Of a DNA stretch of 64,000 nucleotides, positions 53,526 to 62,732 are shown piece after piece. The stretch's first letter is position 1. Each line of letters opens with the position of its first letter. The stretch is from SYOC01 sp964441775. Lineage in GTDB: Bacteria > Desulfobacterota > Binatia > Bin18. Both the position numbers and the translations under genes were made by a program. Under the pieces are notes generated by a model. The model ran no database searches. It saw nothing but the letters and a program-made list of their open reading frames with translations, and had not been told where the DNA came from. The stretch spans positions 1 to 64,000 of the forward strand of contig CAYTVL010000010.1 of the NCBI GenBank assembly GCA_964441775.1. The letters run 5' to 3'.

Positions 53526-54185
53526 ATGAGTAAACTCTATGGGGAAACGCATCGGGCGCTACAGGATGAGTTTGGCACGCGGAACCTGGCCGATCGTGTT
53601 GAGCAGGTGATATGCAAGACAGCATTCGACGAGGAGTCGCAAGGCTTCATTGAATCTATGGACATGTTTTTCCTGGCGACGGTCGATCATCAGGGCTGGC
53701 CCACGGTCTCGTACAAAGGCGGCGATCCAGGCTTTGTCAAAATTGTTGACCCTACTACGCTAGTGTTCCCGAGCTACGACGGCAACGGCATGTTCTTGTC
53801 GATGGGCAATCTTGCGCAGCACCCCCGGATCGGCATGCTGTTCATTTCCTTTGAGCGCCCCCATCGCCTACGAGTGCAGGGCTCCGCGACCATCTCGCGT
53901 GACGATCCAATGATGTCCCATTATAAGGAGGCGGATTTCATCGTCCGCGTCCAGCTCTCCGCGCTGTGGCAGAACTGTCCGCGCTATGTGCATCGCTATC
54001 AGAAGGTGCATCCGTCTCGGTACGTGCCGCGAGCTAACTGTGAAACGCCGCTAGCCGAATGGAAGCGCATTGATGGACTGCAGGACGTAATTCCTGCCCG
54101 TGATGTTGGGCGAGTGCAAGCCGCTGGTCTCATCAGTGGCGCAGAGTGGGCCGCGAAGGTAAAAGCCGGTGATGAAACTGCTTGA
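53526..54185 (+). CDS. Pyridoxamine-phosphate-oxidase-like FMN-binding protein
   Basis: A 219-residue split-beta-barrel flavoprotein (MDMFFLATVDHQGWPTVSYKGG, LVFPSYDGNGMFLSMGNL, RIGMLFISFERPHRLRVQGS). Proteins of this fold bind FMN or F420. GGAGGAGC precedes the ATG. It lies between the two monooxygenase paralogues, 18 bases after the first, so a flavin-reductase-like role is plausible but unproven. The C-terminal part (RYVHRYQKVHPSRYVPR) suggests a ligand pocket. Confidence 0.8.
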   Translation: MSKLYGETHRALQDEFGTRNLADRVEQVICKTAFDEESQGFIESMDMFFLATVDHQGWPTVSYKGGDPGFVKIVDPTTLVFPSYDGNGMFLSMGNLAQHPRIGMLFISFERPHRLRVQGSATISRDDPMMSHYKEADFIVRVQLSALWQNCPRYVHRYQKVHPSRYVPRANCETPLAEWKRIDGLQDVIPARDVGRVQAAGLISGAEWAAKVKAGDETA

Positions 54186-54221
54186 CTTAGTGCAGCTGCA
54201 ACAGGAAAAGAAGGAGCTCCC

Positions 54222-55394
54222 ATGAAACAGCAATTGCCTACTGACCGTCAAGAGAAACGCCGAGCCTTCCTGCAAGCGGTTGACAATGTCCGAGACATTC
54301 TGGCTGCGCACGCTGACGAAGCGGAGGAGCTGCGCACGCTCCCGCAGGCGTCGGTGACAGCGCTGCGCGAGTCCGGATTGTTGTCTCTAATGATGCCTGC
54401 TGAGTTGGGTGGGGCCGAGGCCGATCTCGGCCTCCAAACCGAGATCATGGAAGCCGTGTCGTACATCGATCCTTCGACCGGATGGAGTTATGCGATTGGC
54501 GCCAGTGCGTTGGGTTTTTGCGCGTTCTTTCCAAACGAAGCGATCGAACGCATGTTTGCCGGTGGCCATATCCCGACGTTAGCTGGCTCTATTATGCCTG
54601 GTCGTGCTGTGCCCGTAGCGGGAGGCTACCGCGTTACTGGGCGTTGGTCCTGGGCTAGTGGGATACGCCACGCCGAATGGGTGTTTGCGCACGCCTTGGT
54701 CGAACGCCCAGGCGGAGGCCCGCCTGAGTCCCGTTTCGCCGCTTTGCCAGTTGCTGATGTGGAAATACACGACATGTGGAACGTGGCCGGCCTCAAAGGG
54801 ACGGGTAGTTGCGATTTTTCGGTGAGCGATTATTTCGTGCCAGCGGGGTTCACCTTTGATTTACGAGAGATGGAGCCGCAGCGCGGCGGACCAATGTATC
54901 TTTTGGGAACCCCCGCGCTCTTCTTGGGTGTTCACGCCGGGTTTGCCTTGGGAGTGGGACGCCGAGCGCTCGACGCGATTATCGAACTCGCACAGACGAA
55001 ACGCCGAGGCTACGGCAAACAAGTGGCGCTTACGGAACGTGCGGTGTTTCAGCACCTGATCGGAGAAAGCGATTTACGCTTCCGGGCGGCGCGCGGGCTC
55101 ATACTGGATATTTTTGAGAAAGCGTGGGCGATCGTGTGTGGGGGCAAGCGACCGGAGCCGCAGCTCCAAATCGAAATGCGCAGTGCGACAGCATTCGTCA
55201 CAGATGTCGCTCTGGATGTCGCTACCCAAGCCTTTCGTTATGGGGGAGGGAGCGCTATTCACTTACATAGTATCTTGCAACGGTGTCTGCGCGACTTAAA
55301 TGTCGGCGCGGCGCATTTGATGGTCAATGAATCAACGTATGAGTTGCATGGTCAATGTCTCTTGGGACTCCCCGGAGTGAACCCGATGGGGTAA
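54222..55394 (+). CDS. Acyl-CoA-dehydrogenase-fold monooxygenase, paralogue 2
   Basis: A 390-residue paralogue of 52335-53507, same length and end (GLPGVNPMG against GVPDVNPMG) and the same motif order (VSYIDPSTGWSYAIGASA, YRVTGRWSWASGIRHAEWV, VAGLKGTGSCDFSVSDYFVP). AAGGAGCTCCC precedes the ATG. The duplication includes the upstream sequence MKQQLPTDRQEKRRAF-type N-terminus. Two paralogues with related but diverged sequence suggest oxidation of two substrates or successive steps. Confidence 0.8.
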   Translation: MKQQLPTDRQEKRRAFLQAVDNVRDILAAHADEAEELRTLPQASVTALRESGLLSLMMPAELGGAEADLGLQTEIMEAVSYIDPSTGWSYAIGASALGFCAFFPNEAIERMFAGGHIPTLAGSIMPGRAVPVAGGYRVTGRWSWASGIRHAEWVFAHALVERPGGGPPESRFAALPVADVEIHDMWNVAGLKGTGSCDFSVSDYFVPAGFTFDLREMEPQRGGPMYLLGTPALFLGVHAGFALGVGRRALDAIIELAQTKRRGYGKQVALTERAVFQHLIGESDLRFRAARGLILDIFEKAWAIVCGGKRPEPQLQIEMRSATAFVTDVALDVATQAFRYGGGSAIHLHSILQRCLRDLNVGAAHLMVNESTYELHGQCLLGLPGVNPMG

Positions 55395-55465
55395 TACGGG
55401 TTCTCCGTTGCACGTGAACACAAATTACGCTTTGCTACTAGGCATCAAAAGAGAGGGGAACCGCT

Positions 55466-56653
55466 ATGGAGCTCGCATACTCGAAAGAAGATGAAGGGTT
55501 TCGCAAGGAAGTCCGTGGCTGGTTGAAGAAAAATCTGCCTAAGAAAGATAAGTCGATCAGTGACTTGATGCCTCACGATCCCGAGCGCATCCGACGCGCC
55601 AAAGAGTGGCAGCGCAAGCTGTACGACGCCGGCTACGTCGCCATGAGTTGGCCAAAGGAATATGGCGGCCAAGATGCGGACATTATGCGCCAGACCATTG
55701 TCAATGAAGAGCTGGTGCTGGTGCGCGCCCCGGGGCTCGTCGGCGCTTCAGGTGTGGGCATGCTTGGTCCCACGCTCATTCAGGTGGGCACGGAAGAGCA
55801 GCGTCGCCGCTATCTTCCTAAAATTCTCACCGCTGAAGAGATCTGGTGTCAGGGATATTCGGAACCGGGCTCAGGCTCTGATCTGGCATCGCTGCGCACG
55901 CGCGCCGAGCTGGTCGGTGATGAATTCGTGGTCAACGGCCAAAAAGTATGGACCTCGAACGCGCAGTTTTCCGACTGGATGTTTTGCCTGGTGCGCACCG
56001 ATCCCGATGCGCCGAAGCATCGAGGCATCTCGTACATTCTTATTGACATGGAAACCCCGGGCATTACCGTGCGTCCGTTGGTGCAGATGACCGGTGACGC
56101 CGGGTTCAACGAAGTCTTTTTTGACAATGTCCATGTGCCGCGCGCTAATCTCGTTGGCGAATTGAACCAAGGCTGGATGGTGGCCAATGCGACCTTGTTC
56201 CACGAACGCAACATGCTGGGCTCGACCGCGCGCACGCAGTTGATGATGCAGAATCTGATTCGGCTGGCGCAGTCGCGCCAACGCTACGGCAAACCCGCGT
56301 CGCACGATCCAGTGATGCGACAGAAACTGGCGGACTTGTTGGCGCGCGTGGAAGCGATGAAGTATCACTCGTATCGTCAACTGACTACTGAGCTGCGCGG
56401 ACGTTCGCACGGCGTCAGCGCGATGGTAAACAAGCTGGTGGGGACCGAGTTGAATCACGACATCTGCGCTCTCGCTTTAGAGATCATGGGTTCGTACTCA
56501 CCGCTCAATAAAGGCGCTGCTCATGTCATTGATAACGGCACCTGGCCCTACGAGTTCATGCTGACTCTAGGACTGATCATCGGCGGCGGCACATCACAGA
56601 TTCAGAAGAACATTATCAGCGAACGGGGACTGGGGATGCCGAAGTCGGGATGA
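55466..56653 (+). CDS. Acyl-CoA dehydrogenase
   Basis: A 395-residue ACAD that would oxidise an acyl-CoA with FAD. Motifs are YVAMSWPKEYGGQDAD, WCQGYSEPGSGSDLASLRT, VNGQKVWTSNAQFSDWMF, and a C-terminal LGLIIGGGTSQIQKNIISER with the usual Gly-rich flavin contacts. It is followed by a second ACAD, and such pairs in steroid or terpenoid catabolism can form heterotetramers, so the two may be one enzyme. Confidence 0.88.
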   Translation: MELAYSKEDEGFRKEVRGWLKKNLPKKDKSISDLMPHDPERIRRAKEWQRKLYDAGYVAMSWPKEYGGQDADIMRQTIVNEELVLVRAPGLVGASGVGMLGPTLIQVGTEEQRRRYLPKILTAEEIWCQGYSEPGSGSDLASLRTRAELVGDEFVVNGQKVWTSNAQFSDWMFCLVRTDPDAPKHRGISYILIDMETPGITVRPLVQMTGDAGFNEVFFDNVHVPRANLVGELNQGWMVANATLFHERNMLGSTARTQLMMQNLIRLAQSRQRYGKPASHDPVMRQKLADLLARVEAMKYHSYRQLTTELRGRSHGVSAMVNKLVGTELNHDICALALEIMGSYSPLNKGAAHVIDNGTWPYEFMLTLGLIIGGGTSQIQKNIISERGLGMPKSG

Positions 56654-56655
56654 GA

Positions 56656-56759
56656 AAAGTAGCCAGTAGTCAGCATTTAGTAGCCAGTAGATGTAAGACG
56701 TGAGGCGTCAGGAGTCAGGCGGAAGAAGAATCGGAGAAACGGAGAAGCGGGGAAACGAC
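56656..56759. repeat. AGTAGCCAG and AATCGGAGAAACGG micro-repeats
   Basis: AGTAGCCAGTAG-type units (56656-56694) and GAATCGGAGAAACGGAGAAG-type units (56723-56759) fill the gap between the two acyl-CoA dehydrogenase genes. The second class also occurs at 49760-49850 and 51093-51179. Confidence 0.65.
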
Positions 56760-56760
56760 G

Positions 56761-57894
56761 ATGGATTTTGGACTATCGGAAGAACAAGAAATGTTGCAGC
56801 AGTCGGCGCGGGAGTTTCTGACGCAGGAGTGCCCGCCGACCTTCGTGCGCGAACTGTACAAAGAGCCGGATGGATTCTCGCGCGAACTGCACCGGAAAAT
56901 GGCCGAGCAAGGGTGGACCGGGCTGCTGGTCCCTGAAGCGCAAGGCGGGCTGGGGCTTAAGATGCTTGATATGGCTGTGCTGCTGGAGGAGATGGGCCGC
57001 GCCGCTGTACCCGGACCTTTTCTGTTTTCCTCTGTATTGTTCACGCTTGGCATGAGTCTTGGGGGTTCCACTGCTCAGAAAAAAGCCTGGTTACCCCGCA
57101 TCGTTTTGGGCGATGCGATTGGAACCCTGGCCTTTCTGGAAGCGGACGACCGTCTCGATGCCGACGGAGTCACATTGAAGGCCAAGAAAAACCGCGACGG
57201 ATACGTGTTGACTGGTGTGAAAATGTTCGTGCCGTTTGCGGCGGTGGCGGATGTGCTACTGGTCGTCGCGCGTACGAGCGGCAAAGGCGAAGCTGGCGTC
57301 AGCCTGTTTCTAGTCGACCGCGAAACACCGGGCGTAGAGATCCGCCCATTGGATATTTTTGATCGGACCCGTCGAGTTTACGAGGTTGAATTCAAGAATG
57401 TCATCGCGCCTAAGACTGCCCTCGTCGGCGGCGAAGGCGAGGGCTGGAAGATCGTGGCTCGTCTCTTTGATGCGGCCTGCGTGGCGCTGGCGGCGGATAG
57501 TCTCGGCGGAGCACAAAAATCTTTGGAGATGGCGGTCGAGTATACAAAGGTGAGAACCCAGTTCAATCGTCCCATCGCTTCGTTTCAAGCCTTGAAACAC
57601 ATGGCGGCGGAGATTGTGAGCGACATTGAACCCGCACGAGCGTTGGTTTGGTACGCTGCCCATGCGTTTGACACGCTGCCGCGTGAAGCCTCCCGCGCGG
57701 CGGCGCTGGCGAAAGCACGTCTCTCTGAGGTCTACACGCGCGCCACTAACCGCGCTGTGCAAATGCACGGCGGCATCGGCTTCACTTGGGAGCACGACAT
57801 GCACTTCTGGTTCAAGCGCGCCAAGTGGAACGAGGTTGCGTTTGGTGATGCAACCTACCATCGTGAACGGCTGGCGCAGTTGGAAGGGTTTTGA
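56761..57894 (+). CDS. Acyl-CoA dehydrogenase, partner of the preceding gene
   Basis: A 377-residue ACAD: MDFGLSEEQEMLQQSAREFL, GWTGLLVPEAQGGLGLKMLD, YVLTGVKMFVPFAAVADVLL and AVQMHGGIGFTWEHDMHFWFK near the end. The flavin-binding GGIGFTWEHD is intact. It lies directly behind the first ACAD and in the same operon, consistent with an alpha/beta heteromer; only the two genes together may carry the full set of catalytic and flavin residues. Confidence 0.87.
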   Translation: MDFGLSEEQEMLQQSAREFLTQECPPTFVRELYKEPDGFSRELHRKMAEQGWTGLLVPEAQGGLGLKMLDMAVLLEEMGRAAVPGPFLFSSVLFTLGMSLGGSTAQKKAWLPRIVLGDAIGTLAFLEADDRLDADGVTLKAKKNRDGYVLTGVKMFVPFAAVADVLLVVARTSGKGEAGVSLFLVDRETPGVEIRPLDIFDRTRRVYEVEFKNVIAPKTALVGGEGEGWKIVARLFDAACVALAADSLGGAQKSLEMAVEYTKVRTQFNRPIASFQALKHMAAEIVSDIEPARALVWYAAHAFDTLPREASRAAALAKARLSEVYTRATNRAVQMHGGIGFTWEHDMHFWFKRAKWNEVAFGDATYHRERLAQLEGF

Positions 57895-57920
57895 GGTAGG
57901 AGTGGTAAAAGGAATCCTAC

Positions 57921-60900
57921 ATGCGTTGCCCACACTGCGGAAGTGAGAATCGAGTAGGCGCGAAGTTTTGCGACGAGTGCGCGGCGCCGTTACCGCTCGC
58001 GTGCCCCTCGTGCGGGGCGGAGAATCGCGCGGGCGCCAAGTTCTGTAATGAATGTGCGACGCCTCTCTCCCAACAGCTTCAGCCACCAGTTCAACGTTCA
58101 ACGTTCAATGTTCAACGTGACGGGCACCTCACTCCTGATCCCCCACCTCCAGTGAGTTACACGCCCAAGCATTTGGCTGAACGCATTCTCGCTGAGCAGG
58201 CGGCATTGGAAGCGCGGGGCGCACCAAATGGCGAGCGCAAAACAATCACCGCGCTCTTTGCTGACATCAAAGGTTCGACCGCACTGATCGAAGACCTCGA
58301 TCCCGAAGAAGCCCGGGCGATCATTGATCCCGCGTTGAAGATCATGATGGACGCCGTCCATCGCTACGAGGGCTATGTAGCGCAGGCGTTGGGCGATGGC
58401 ATTTTCGCACTCTTCGGGGCTCCAATCGCCCACGAGGATCACGTCCATCGCGCGCTCTACGCCGCTCTACTCATGCAAGAAGAAAGTCGCAAGCAGGCCG
58501 AACAACTACGTCGAGAAAAAGGCGTCAACGTACAGATTCGTATTGGTGTGAACACTGGCGAGGTGGTGCCGCGCTCGATCCGCAAAGATGACCTCCACAC
58601 CGATTACGTGCCTGTGGGGCACTCCACCAACATTGCCTCGCGCATGGAGAGTCTGGCGACGCCAGGTTCCATCGTCATCAGTGATGCTACCTATAAGCTA
58701 ACTGCCGGTTACTTCGAGCACAAAGCGCTCGGGGCTGCACAGGTCAAAGGCGTGAGTGAGCCGCTGCAGATTTATGAAGTGCTCGGGGTGGGCCCGTTGC
58801 GCACGAGGTTGCAAGTGGCGGCGCGGCGTGGGCTGGCGCGGTTTGTCGGACGTCAGAGTGAGATGGATGCTCTGCTCAAGGCTCTGGAGCAAGCCAAGCT
58901 CGGACATGGACAAATTGCCGGTGTGATGGGTGAGCCGGGCGTGGGTAAGTCCCGTCTTTTCCACGAATTCAAGTTGCTCTATCAACACGGTTGTCTGGTG
59001 CTGGAGACCTTTTCGGTTTCACACGGTAAAGCCTATCCTTATTTGCCACTGATTGACCTGCTGAAGAACTATTTCCAACTGACCGCGCAGGATGACGAAA
59101 GCAAGCGCCGAGAGAAGCTTACCGGCAAGGTATTGACGTTGGATCGGGGCCTGGAAGACACGCTCCCTTATCTCTTTCACCTACTAGGGATTGCCGAGCC
59201 GGACTCACCCTTACTGCAAATGGACCCGCAGATCCGCCGCAAACGGACGCTGGAGGCGATCAAGCGCATATTGATCCGCGAGAGTCTCAAACAGCCGCTC
59301 ATTCTGGTTTTTGAAGATTTGCACTGGCTGGACAACGAGACGCAAGCGTTTCTCAGCCTTCTGAGCGAGAGCGTAGCCAGCGCTCGCATGTTGCTATTGG
59401 TGAATTATCGGCCCGAGTATCGGCATGAGTGGGGCAGCAAAACTTACTACACGCAATTGCGCCTTGACCCACTAGGGCGAGCCGAGGCGGAAGAAATGCT
59501 GACGGCACTACTGGCCGAGAAATTTCCTCCTCGCCCCGCCGGGGCGAGGAGTATAGAAGATTTTCTCTCTCTAAAAACATTCATCCTCGACAAAACCGAA
59601 GGCAACCCATTCTTTATGGAAGAGATCGTGCAGGAGCTAGTTGAGCGGGGCGCATCCTCGCTGACGGATTTGCACATCCCGCCCACCGTACAAACCGTTC
59701 TTACTTCACGCATTGATCGGCTTCCTCTTGAAGAGAAAGACTTGCTGCAAACCCTCGCGGTCATCGGCAAGGAATTTCCTTTCAGTTTACTAAAGCAAGT
59801 CGTTGGTCACTCGGAAGACATATTACAACAACAGCTCTCGCATCTGCGCGAGGCGGAATTCATCTACGAACAGCCCGCGTTTCCCGAACCGAACTACGTG
59901 TTTAAGCACGCGCTGACGCAAGAAGTGGCGTACAATTCGATGCTAATCGAGCGACGCAAAGTGTTGCACGAGCGCGCCGCGCAAGCGATCGAATCCCTGT
60001 TTCACTCTCGGTTAGACGATCAATACAGTGAGCTCGCTTCGCATTACAGTCGTAGCGGTAACACGCAAAAAGCGGTGGACTATCTCCAGTTGGCGGGGCA
60101 ACAGGCCGTGCAGCGGTCCGCGAATGCCGAGGCGATCACGCACTTGACTGCTGCTCTGGAGTTGCTCAAAAGTTTACCTGAGACACCTGAACGCGATCGG
60201 CAGGAGCTCACGCTGCAGCTCGCTTTAGGCACGCCGTTAGTGTTCACTAAAGGGTTTTCTTCGCCAGAAGTACACGCGACCTATGCCCGTGCCCGGGAGC
60301 TGTGCCAAAAAGTTGGGGAGGTCCGCCAGATCTTCCCGACCCTCTATGGGCTGCGGACGGTTCATCAGGTGGGGGGAGAGTTCCCTGTGGCGCGTGAACT
60401 AGGGGAGCAACTCTTGAGCCTCGCTCAGCAGGAGCAAGACGCGTCCTTGCTCGTAGAGGCGCATTGGGCATTGGGCTACACTTTGTGCCATTTAGGTGAG
60501 CTTCGAGAGGCTCAAGCGCATCTGCAGCAGGGGTTTGCCTTGTATGATGCTCAACAACACCACTCCCCTGCATTCCCTTCCGGCAGGGTCGCCGAGTTTA
60601 CTGGTCTCTTCTTTGCCTCGAGAGTCTTGTGGCCTCTAGGCTATCCGGCCCAAGCGCTACAAAGGAGCGAGGCTGAATGTTCCTTGGCTCAAGAGTTGGC
60701 TCATACCTTCACTTTGACTTCTGCCCTGGTTCTTACTGCCATGACCCATCAGCACCGCCGGGACAGACTCCTAACTCAAGAGAGGGCAGCAGCAGGGATC
60801 GCTCTCGCACGTGAGCAGGGATTTCCCGTGTACGTAGGACAAGGAAGTGTTTTGCACGGGTGGGCGCTCGCCAACCGGGGACAAATTGAAGAAGGACTGA

Positions 60901-61457
60901 GCCTGATCCGCCAAGGCTTAGTTACCCATCAAGCTACAGGCGCAGGAATATTTCACTCCTATTTTCTTGGCTTGCAGGCCGAGGTCTACGGGAAAGCGGG
61001 ACGGGCAGAAGAGGGGCTTGCTACCCTCGTTGAGGCATTCGCGTTTGTGAAGAAATCTGAGGAGCGTTTCTATGAACCTGAACTCCACCGCCTCAAAGGC
61101 GAGCTGACGCTGCAGCAGGAAAATCAAAAGGCAAAAATCAAAAGGCAAAAATCAAAAATGGAAACCAGGCCCCAGCACTTAATATCCAGCACCCAGGAGG
61201 CGGAGGAATGTTTCCTCAAAGCGCTGGAGGTTTCTCGCCAGCAGCAAGCCAAGTCGCTGGAGCTGCGTGCAGCGATGAGCCTCGCGCGCCTCTGGCAAAG
61301 TCAGGGTAAAAGAAACGAAGCGCGGCAGGTATTGTCTGACATTTACAACTGGTTTACCGAAGGCTTCGATACCAAAGACTTGCAAGAAGCGAAGGTGTTG
61401 CTCGAAGAACTCGAGCAACCGAAACGAAAGAAACAGACGAAGCCGAAAGCTCTGTAA
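57921..61457 (+). CDS. Giant zinc-ribbon/cyclase/AAA/TPR regulator
   Basis: An 1178-residue signalling protein. Two zinc ribbons open it (CPHCGSENRVGAKFCDEC and CPSCGAENRAGAKFCNEC, ~3-45). A class III cyclase domain (~95-270) has FADIKGSTALIEDLDP, ALGDGIFALFGAP and RIGVNTGEVV. An AAA/NTPase domain follows (Walker A GVMGEPGVGKSRLFHEF near 332; LVFEDLHWLDNET). TPR repeats fill ~700-1178. It lacks the winged helix of the 27007-29989 regulator but shares its overall plan. Three repeat-derived insertions are visible: VQRSTFNVQR (~58), PPRPAGARS (near 59530) and NQKAKIKRQKSK (~1070). The trigger is unknown. Confidence 0.85.
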   Translation: MRCPHCGSENRVGAKFCDECAAPLPLACPSCGAENRAGAKFCNECATPLSQQLQPPVQRSTFNVQRDGHLTPDPPPPVSYTPKHLAERILAEQAALEARGAPNGERKTITALFADIKGSTALIEDLDPEEARAIIDPALKIMMDAVHRYEGYVAQALGDGIFALFGAPIAHEDHVHRALYAALLMQEESRKQAEQLRREKGVNVQIRIGVNTGEVVPRSIRKDDLHTDYVPVGHSTNIASRMESLATPGSIVISDATYKLTAGYFEHKALGAAQVKGVSEPLQIYEVLGVGPLRTRLQVAARRGLARFVGRQSEMDALLKALEQAKLGHGQIAGVMGEPGVGKSRLFHEFKLLYQHGCLVLETFSVSHGKAYPYLPLIDLLKNYFQLTAQDDESKRREKLTGKVLTLDRGLEDTLPYLFHLLGIAEPDSPLLQMDPQIRRKRTLEAIKRILIRESLKQPLILVFEDLHWLDNETQAFLSLLSESVASARMLLLVNYRPEYRHEWGSKTYYTQLRLDPLGRAEAEEMLTALLAEKFPPRPAGARSIEDFLSLKTFILDKTEGNPFFMEEIVQELVERGASSLTDLHIPPTVQTVLTSRIDRLPLEEKDLLQTLAVIGKEFPFSLLKQVVGHSEDILQQQLSHLREAEFIYEQPAFPEPNYVFKHALTQEVAYNSMLIERRKVLHERAAQAIESLFHSRLDDQYSELASHYSRSGNTQKAVDYLQLAGQQAVQRSANAEAITHLTAALELLKSLPETPERDRQELTLQLALGTPLVFTKGFSSPEVHATYARARELCQKVGEVRQIFPTLYGLRTVHQVGGEFPVARELGEQLLSLAQQEQDASLLVEAHWALGYTLCHLGELREAQAHLQQGFALYDAQQHHSPAFPSGRVAEFTGLFFASRVLWPLGYPAQALQRSEAECSLAQELAHTFTLTSALVLTAMTHQHRRDRLLTQERAAAGIALAREQGFPVYVGQGSVLHGWALANRGQIEEGLSLIRQGLVTHQATGAGIFHSYFLGLQAEVYGKAGRAEEGLATLVEAFAFVKKSEERFYEPELHRLKGELTLQQENQKAKIKRQKSKMETRPQHLISSTQEAEECFLKALEVSRQQQAKSLELRAAMSLARLWQSQGKRNEARQVLSDIYNWFTEGFDTKDLQEAKVLLEELEQPKRKKQTKPKAL
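58089..58118. repeat. GTTCAAC heptamer array in regulator gene
   Basis: Four units of GTTCAAC/GTTCAAT in tandem between the zinc ribbons and the cyclase domain, encoding VQRSTFNVQR. Confidence 0.8.
59527..59551. repeat. Perfect 25-bp GC-rich palindrome inside a gene
   Basis: Twelve-base arms (CTCCTCGCCCCG and CGGGGCGAGGAG) flank a single central base. It encodes PPRPAGARS in the AAA region of the giant regulator and would form a very stable hairpin in DNA or mRNA. Confidence 0.8.
61119..61200. repeat. CAAAAGG array plus CCAGCAC array in regulator gene
   Basis: Tandem AATCAAAAGGCAAAA-type units (61119-61160) are followed by CCAGCACTTAA/CCAGCACCCAG units (61171-61200). The same pair of classes, in the same order, forms part of the UvrA linker. 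Confidence 0.75.
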
Positions 61458-61474
61458 GGATACCTCATATCTCC

Positions 61475-62413
61475 GTGTACACCCTCGCTCATCTCTCCGA
61501 TTCTCATGTGACCCAGGTGCGCATTCCCGGGCTCCGGGCTATGCTGAATAAGCGAATTTTTGGTTGGTGCAAATGGACATTCGAACGCCGCCAGATTCAT
61601 CGTCCGGAAGTGCTGGACGCCCTGGTCGCTGACCTGCGCACGATACAGGCTGATCATGTAGCGATCACGGGAGACCTGACAAACCTTGGCTTTGAAGAGG
61701 AGTTCGTGTCGGCGGGCGCGTGGCTCCGTCACCTCGGCGATCGTCAGTTTGTCTCTGTGGTGCCAGGCAATCATGATGCGTATGTGCCGGCGCCGTGGCG
61801 CGCGGCCTGGTCATATTGGTGGGATTATCTTACTTCTGATGAGACCCGCGCCGATCTGCTTCACCCTGTTGCCTCGTTTCAAGAGTGCACTGATAGGCAT
61901 TTCCCGAGCGTACGGAGACGTGGACCGCTGGCCCTGATTGGCGTGAATACTGCGCAGCCTATTCGAGCGTTTCAGGCTGGCGGTGTCGTCGGGGCGCAGC
62001 AACTGGCTCGGCTCGAACGTATCCTCCAGGAGTTGGCGGAGTCCGAGTTTTGTCGCGTCGTACTCATTCACCATCCCCCACAGTATGGTGATTGGACGCT
62101 CCGTCGCGGTTTGGCCGACAGCACGGCGCTCTGCGCTATCTTACAAAAGATCGGCGTTGACCTTGTTCTCCACGGTCACTTACATAAAACTGCAGTGGAG
62201 AGCGTGCCTGGACCAGACGGACCGATTCCGATTGTAGGGGTGCGATCGGCGTCTGATAATGGTCAGCGTCCTCAGCGGCGAGCGCAATATCATGTGTATC
62301 GCATCGAGCGTGAGAGGAATGAGCGAGTGCGTCGTTTTCGTATTACCCTGGAGAGACGGGAGTATCATGCTGCATCTGAAAGTTTTCAGAGTCTGGGAGA
62401 GCAAGTGTTGTAA
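61475..62413 (+). CDS. Calcineurin-like metallophosphoesterase
   Basis: A 312-residue metallophosphoesterase with all motifs: LAHLSDSHVTQ, AITGDLTNLG, VPGNHDAYV, VLIHHPP and LHGHLHKTA. Two metal ions would sit there to hydrolyse a phosphoester; the substrate is unknown. The GTG start follows 17 bases after the regulator stop. The unusual DSH for DxH at motif I is the common form. Confidence 0.88.
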   Translation: MYTLAHLSDSHVTQVRIPGLRAMLNKRIFGWCKWTFERRQIHRPEVLDALVADLRTIQADHVAITGDLTNLGFEEEFVSAGAWLRHLGDRQFVSVVPGNHDAYVPAPWRAAWSYWWDYLTSDETRADLLHPVASFQECTDRHFPSVRRRGPLALIGVNTAQPIRAFQAGGVVGAQQLARLERILQELAESEFCRVVLIHHPPQYGDWTLRRGLADSTALCAILQKIGVDLVLHGHLHKTAVESVPGPDGPIPIVGVRSASDNGQRPQRRAQYHVYRIERERNERVRRFRITLERREYHAASESFQSLGEQVL

Positions 62414-62732
62414 TTCTTGCTTCGCGCTAATGAGCGAGGCTTGAGGCTATGGAGAGAGAGGCGGTGAGAGGGTACACCGCCCCTTGGACGTGAGGAAGAG
62501 GCAAGGAGGGAAAACCTCTTCCTTTAGGCATTGCGCCTATGCGCTGTTGATCTTTGTAAAGAGCAGAAAACGTGCCAGAGTGATGAAGTTTCAGGAGCTC
62601 TGAAAAGTCAAGAGTTTTTGGCACGGAGAAGAGTCCGCTGCCGTATACACTGCTCAAAAAGTAGACACCTGCCCATTTTGCTGTGCCGATTTGTGTGCAA
62701 AGGGGCATTATGTTGTCAGGACTGAATCTCCT
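62414..62732. other. Intergenic stretch without a convincing gene
   Basis: No open reading frame here looks coding. GGAGGGAAAACCTCTTCC forms a small hairpin near 62505-62522. A CAAAAAGTAGACACC motif near 62654 resembles an insertion-sequence end but has no partner in view. Confidence 0.45.

Noticed and set aside
62650..62690. Insertion-sequence end (AAAAAGTAGACACC)
   Set aside because: No inverted partner, transposase or target duplication could be found.
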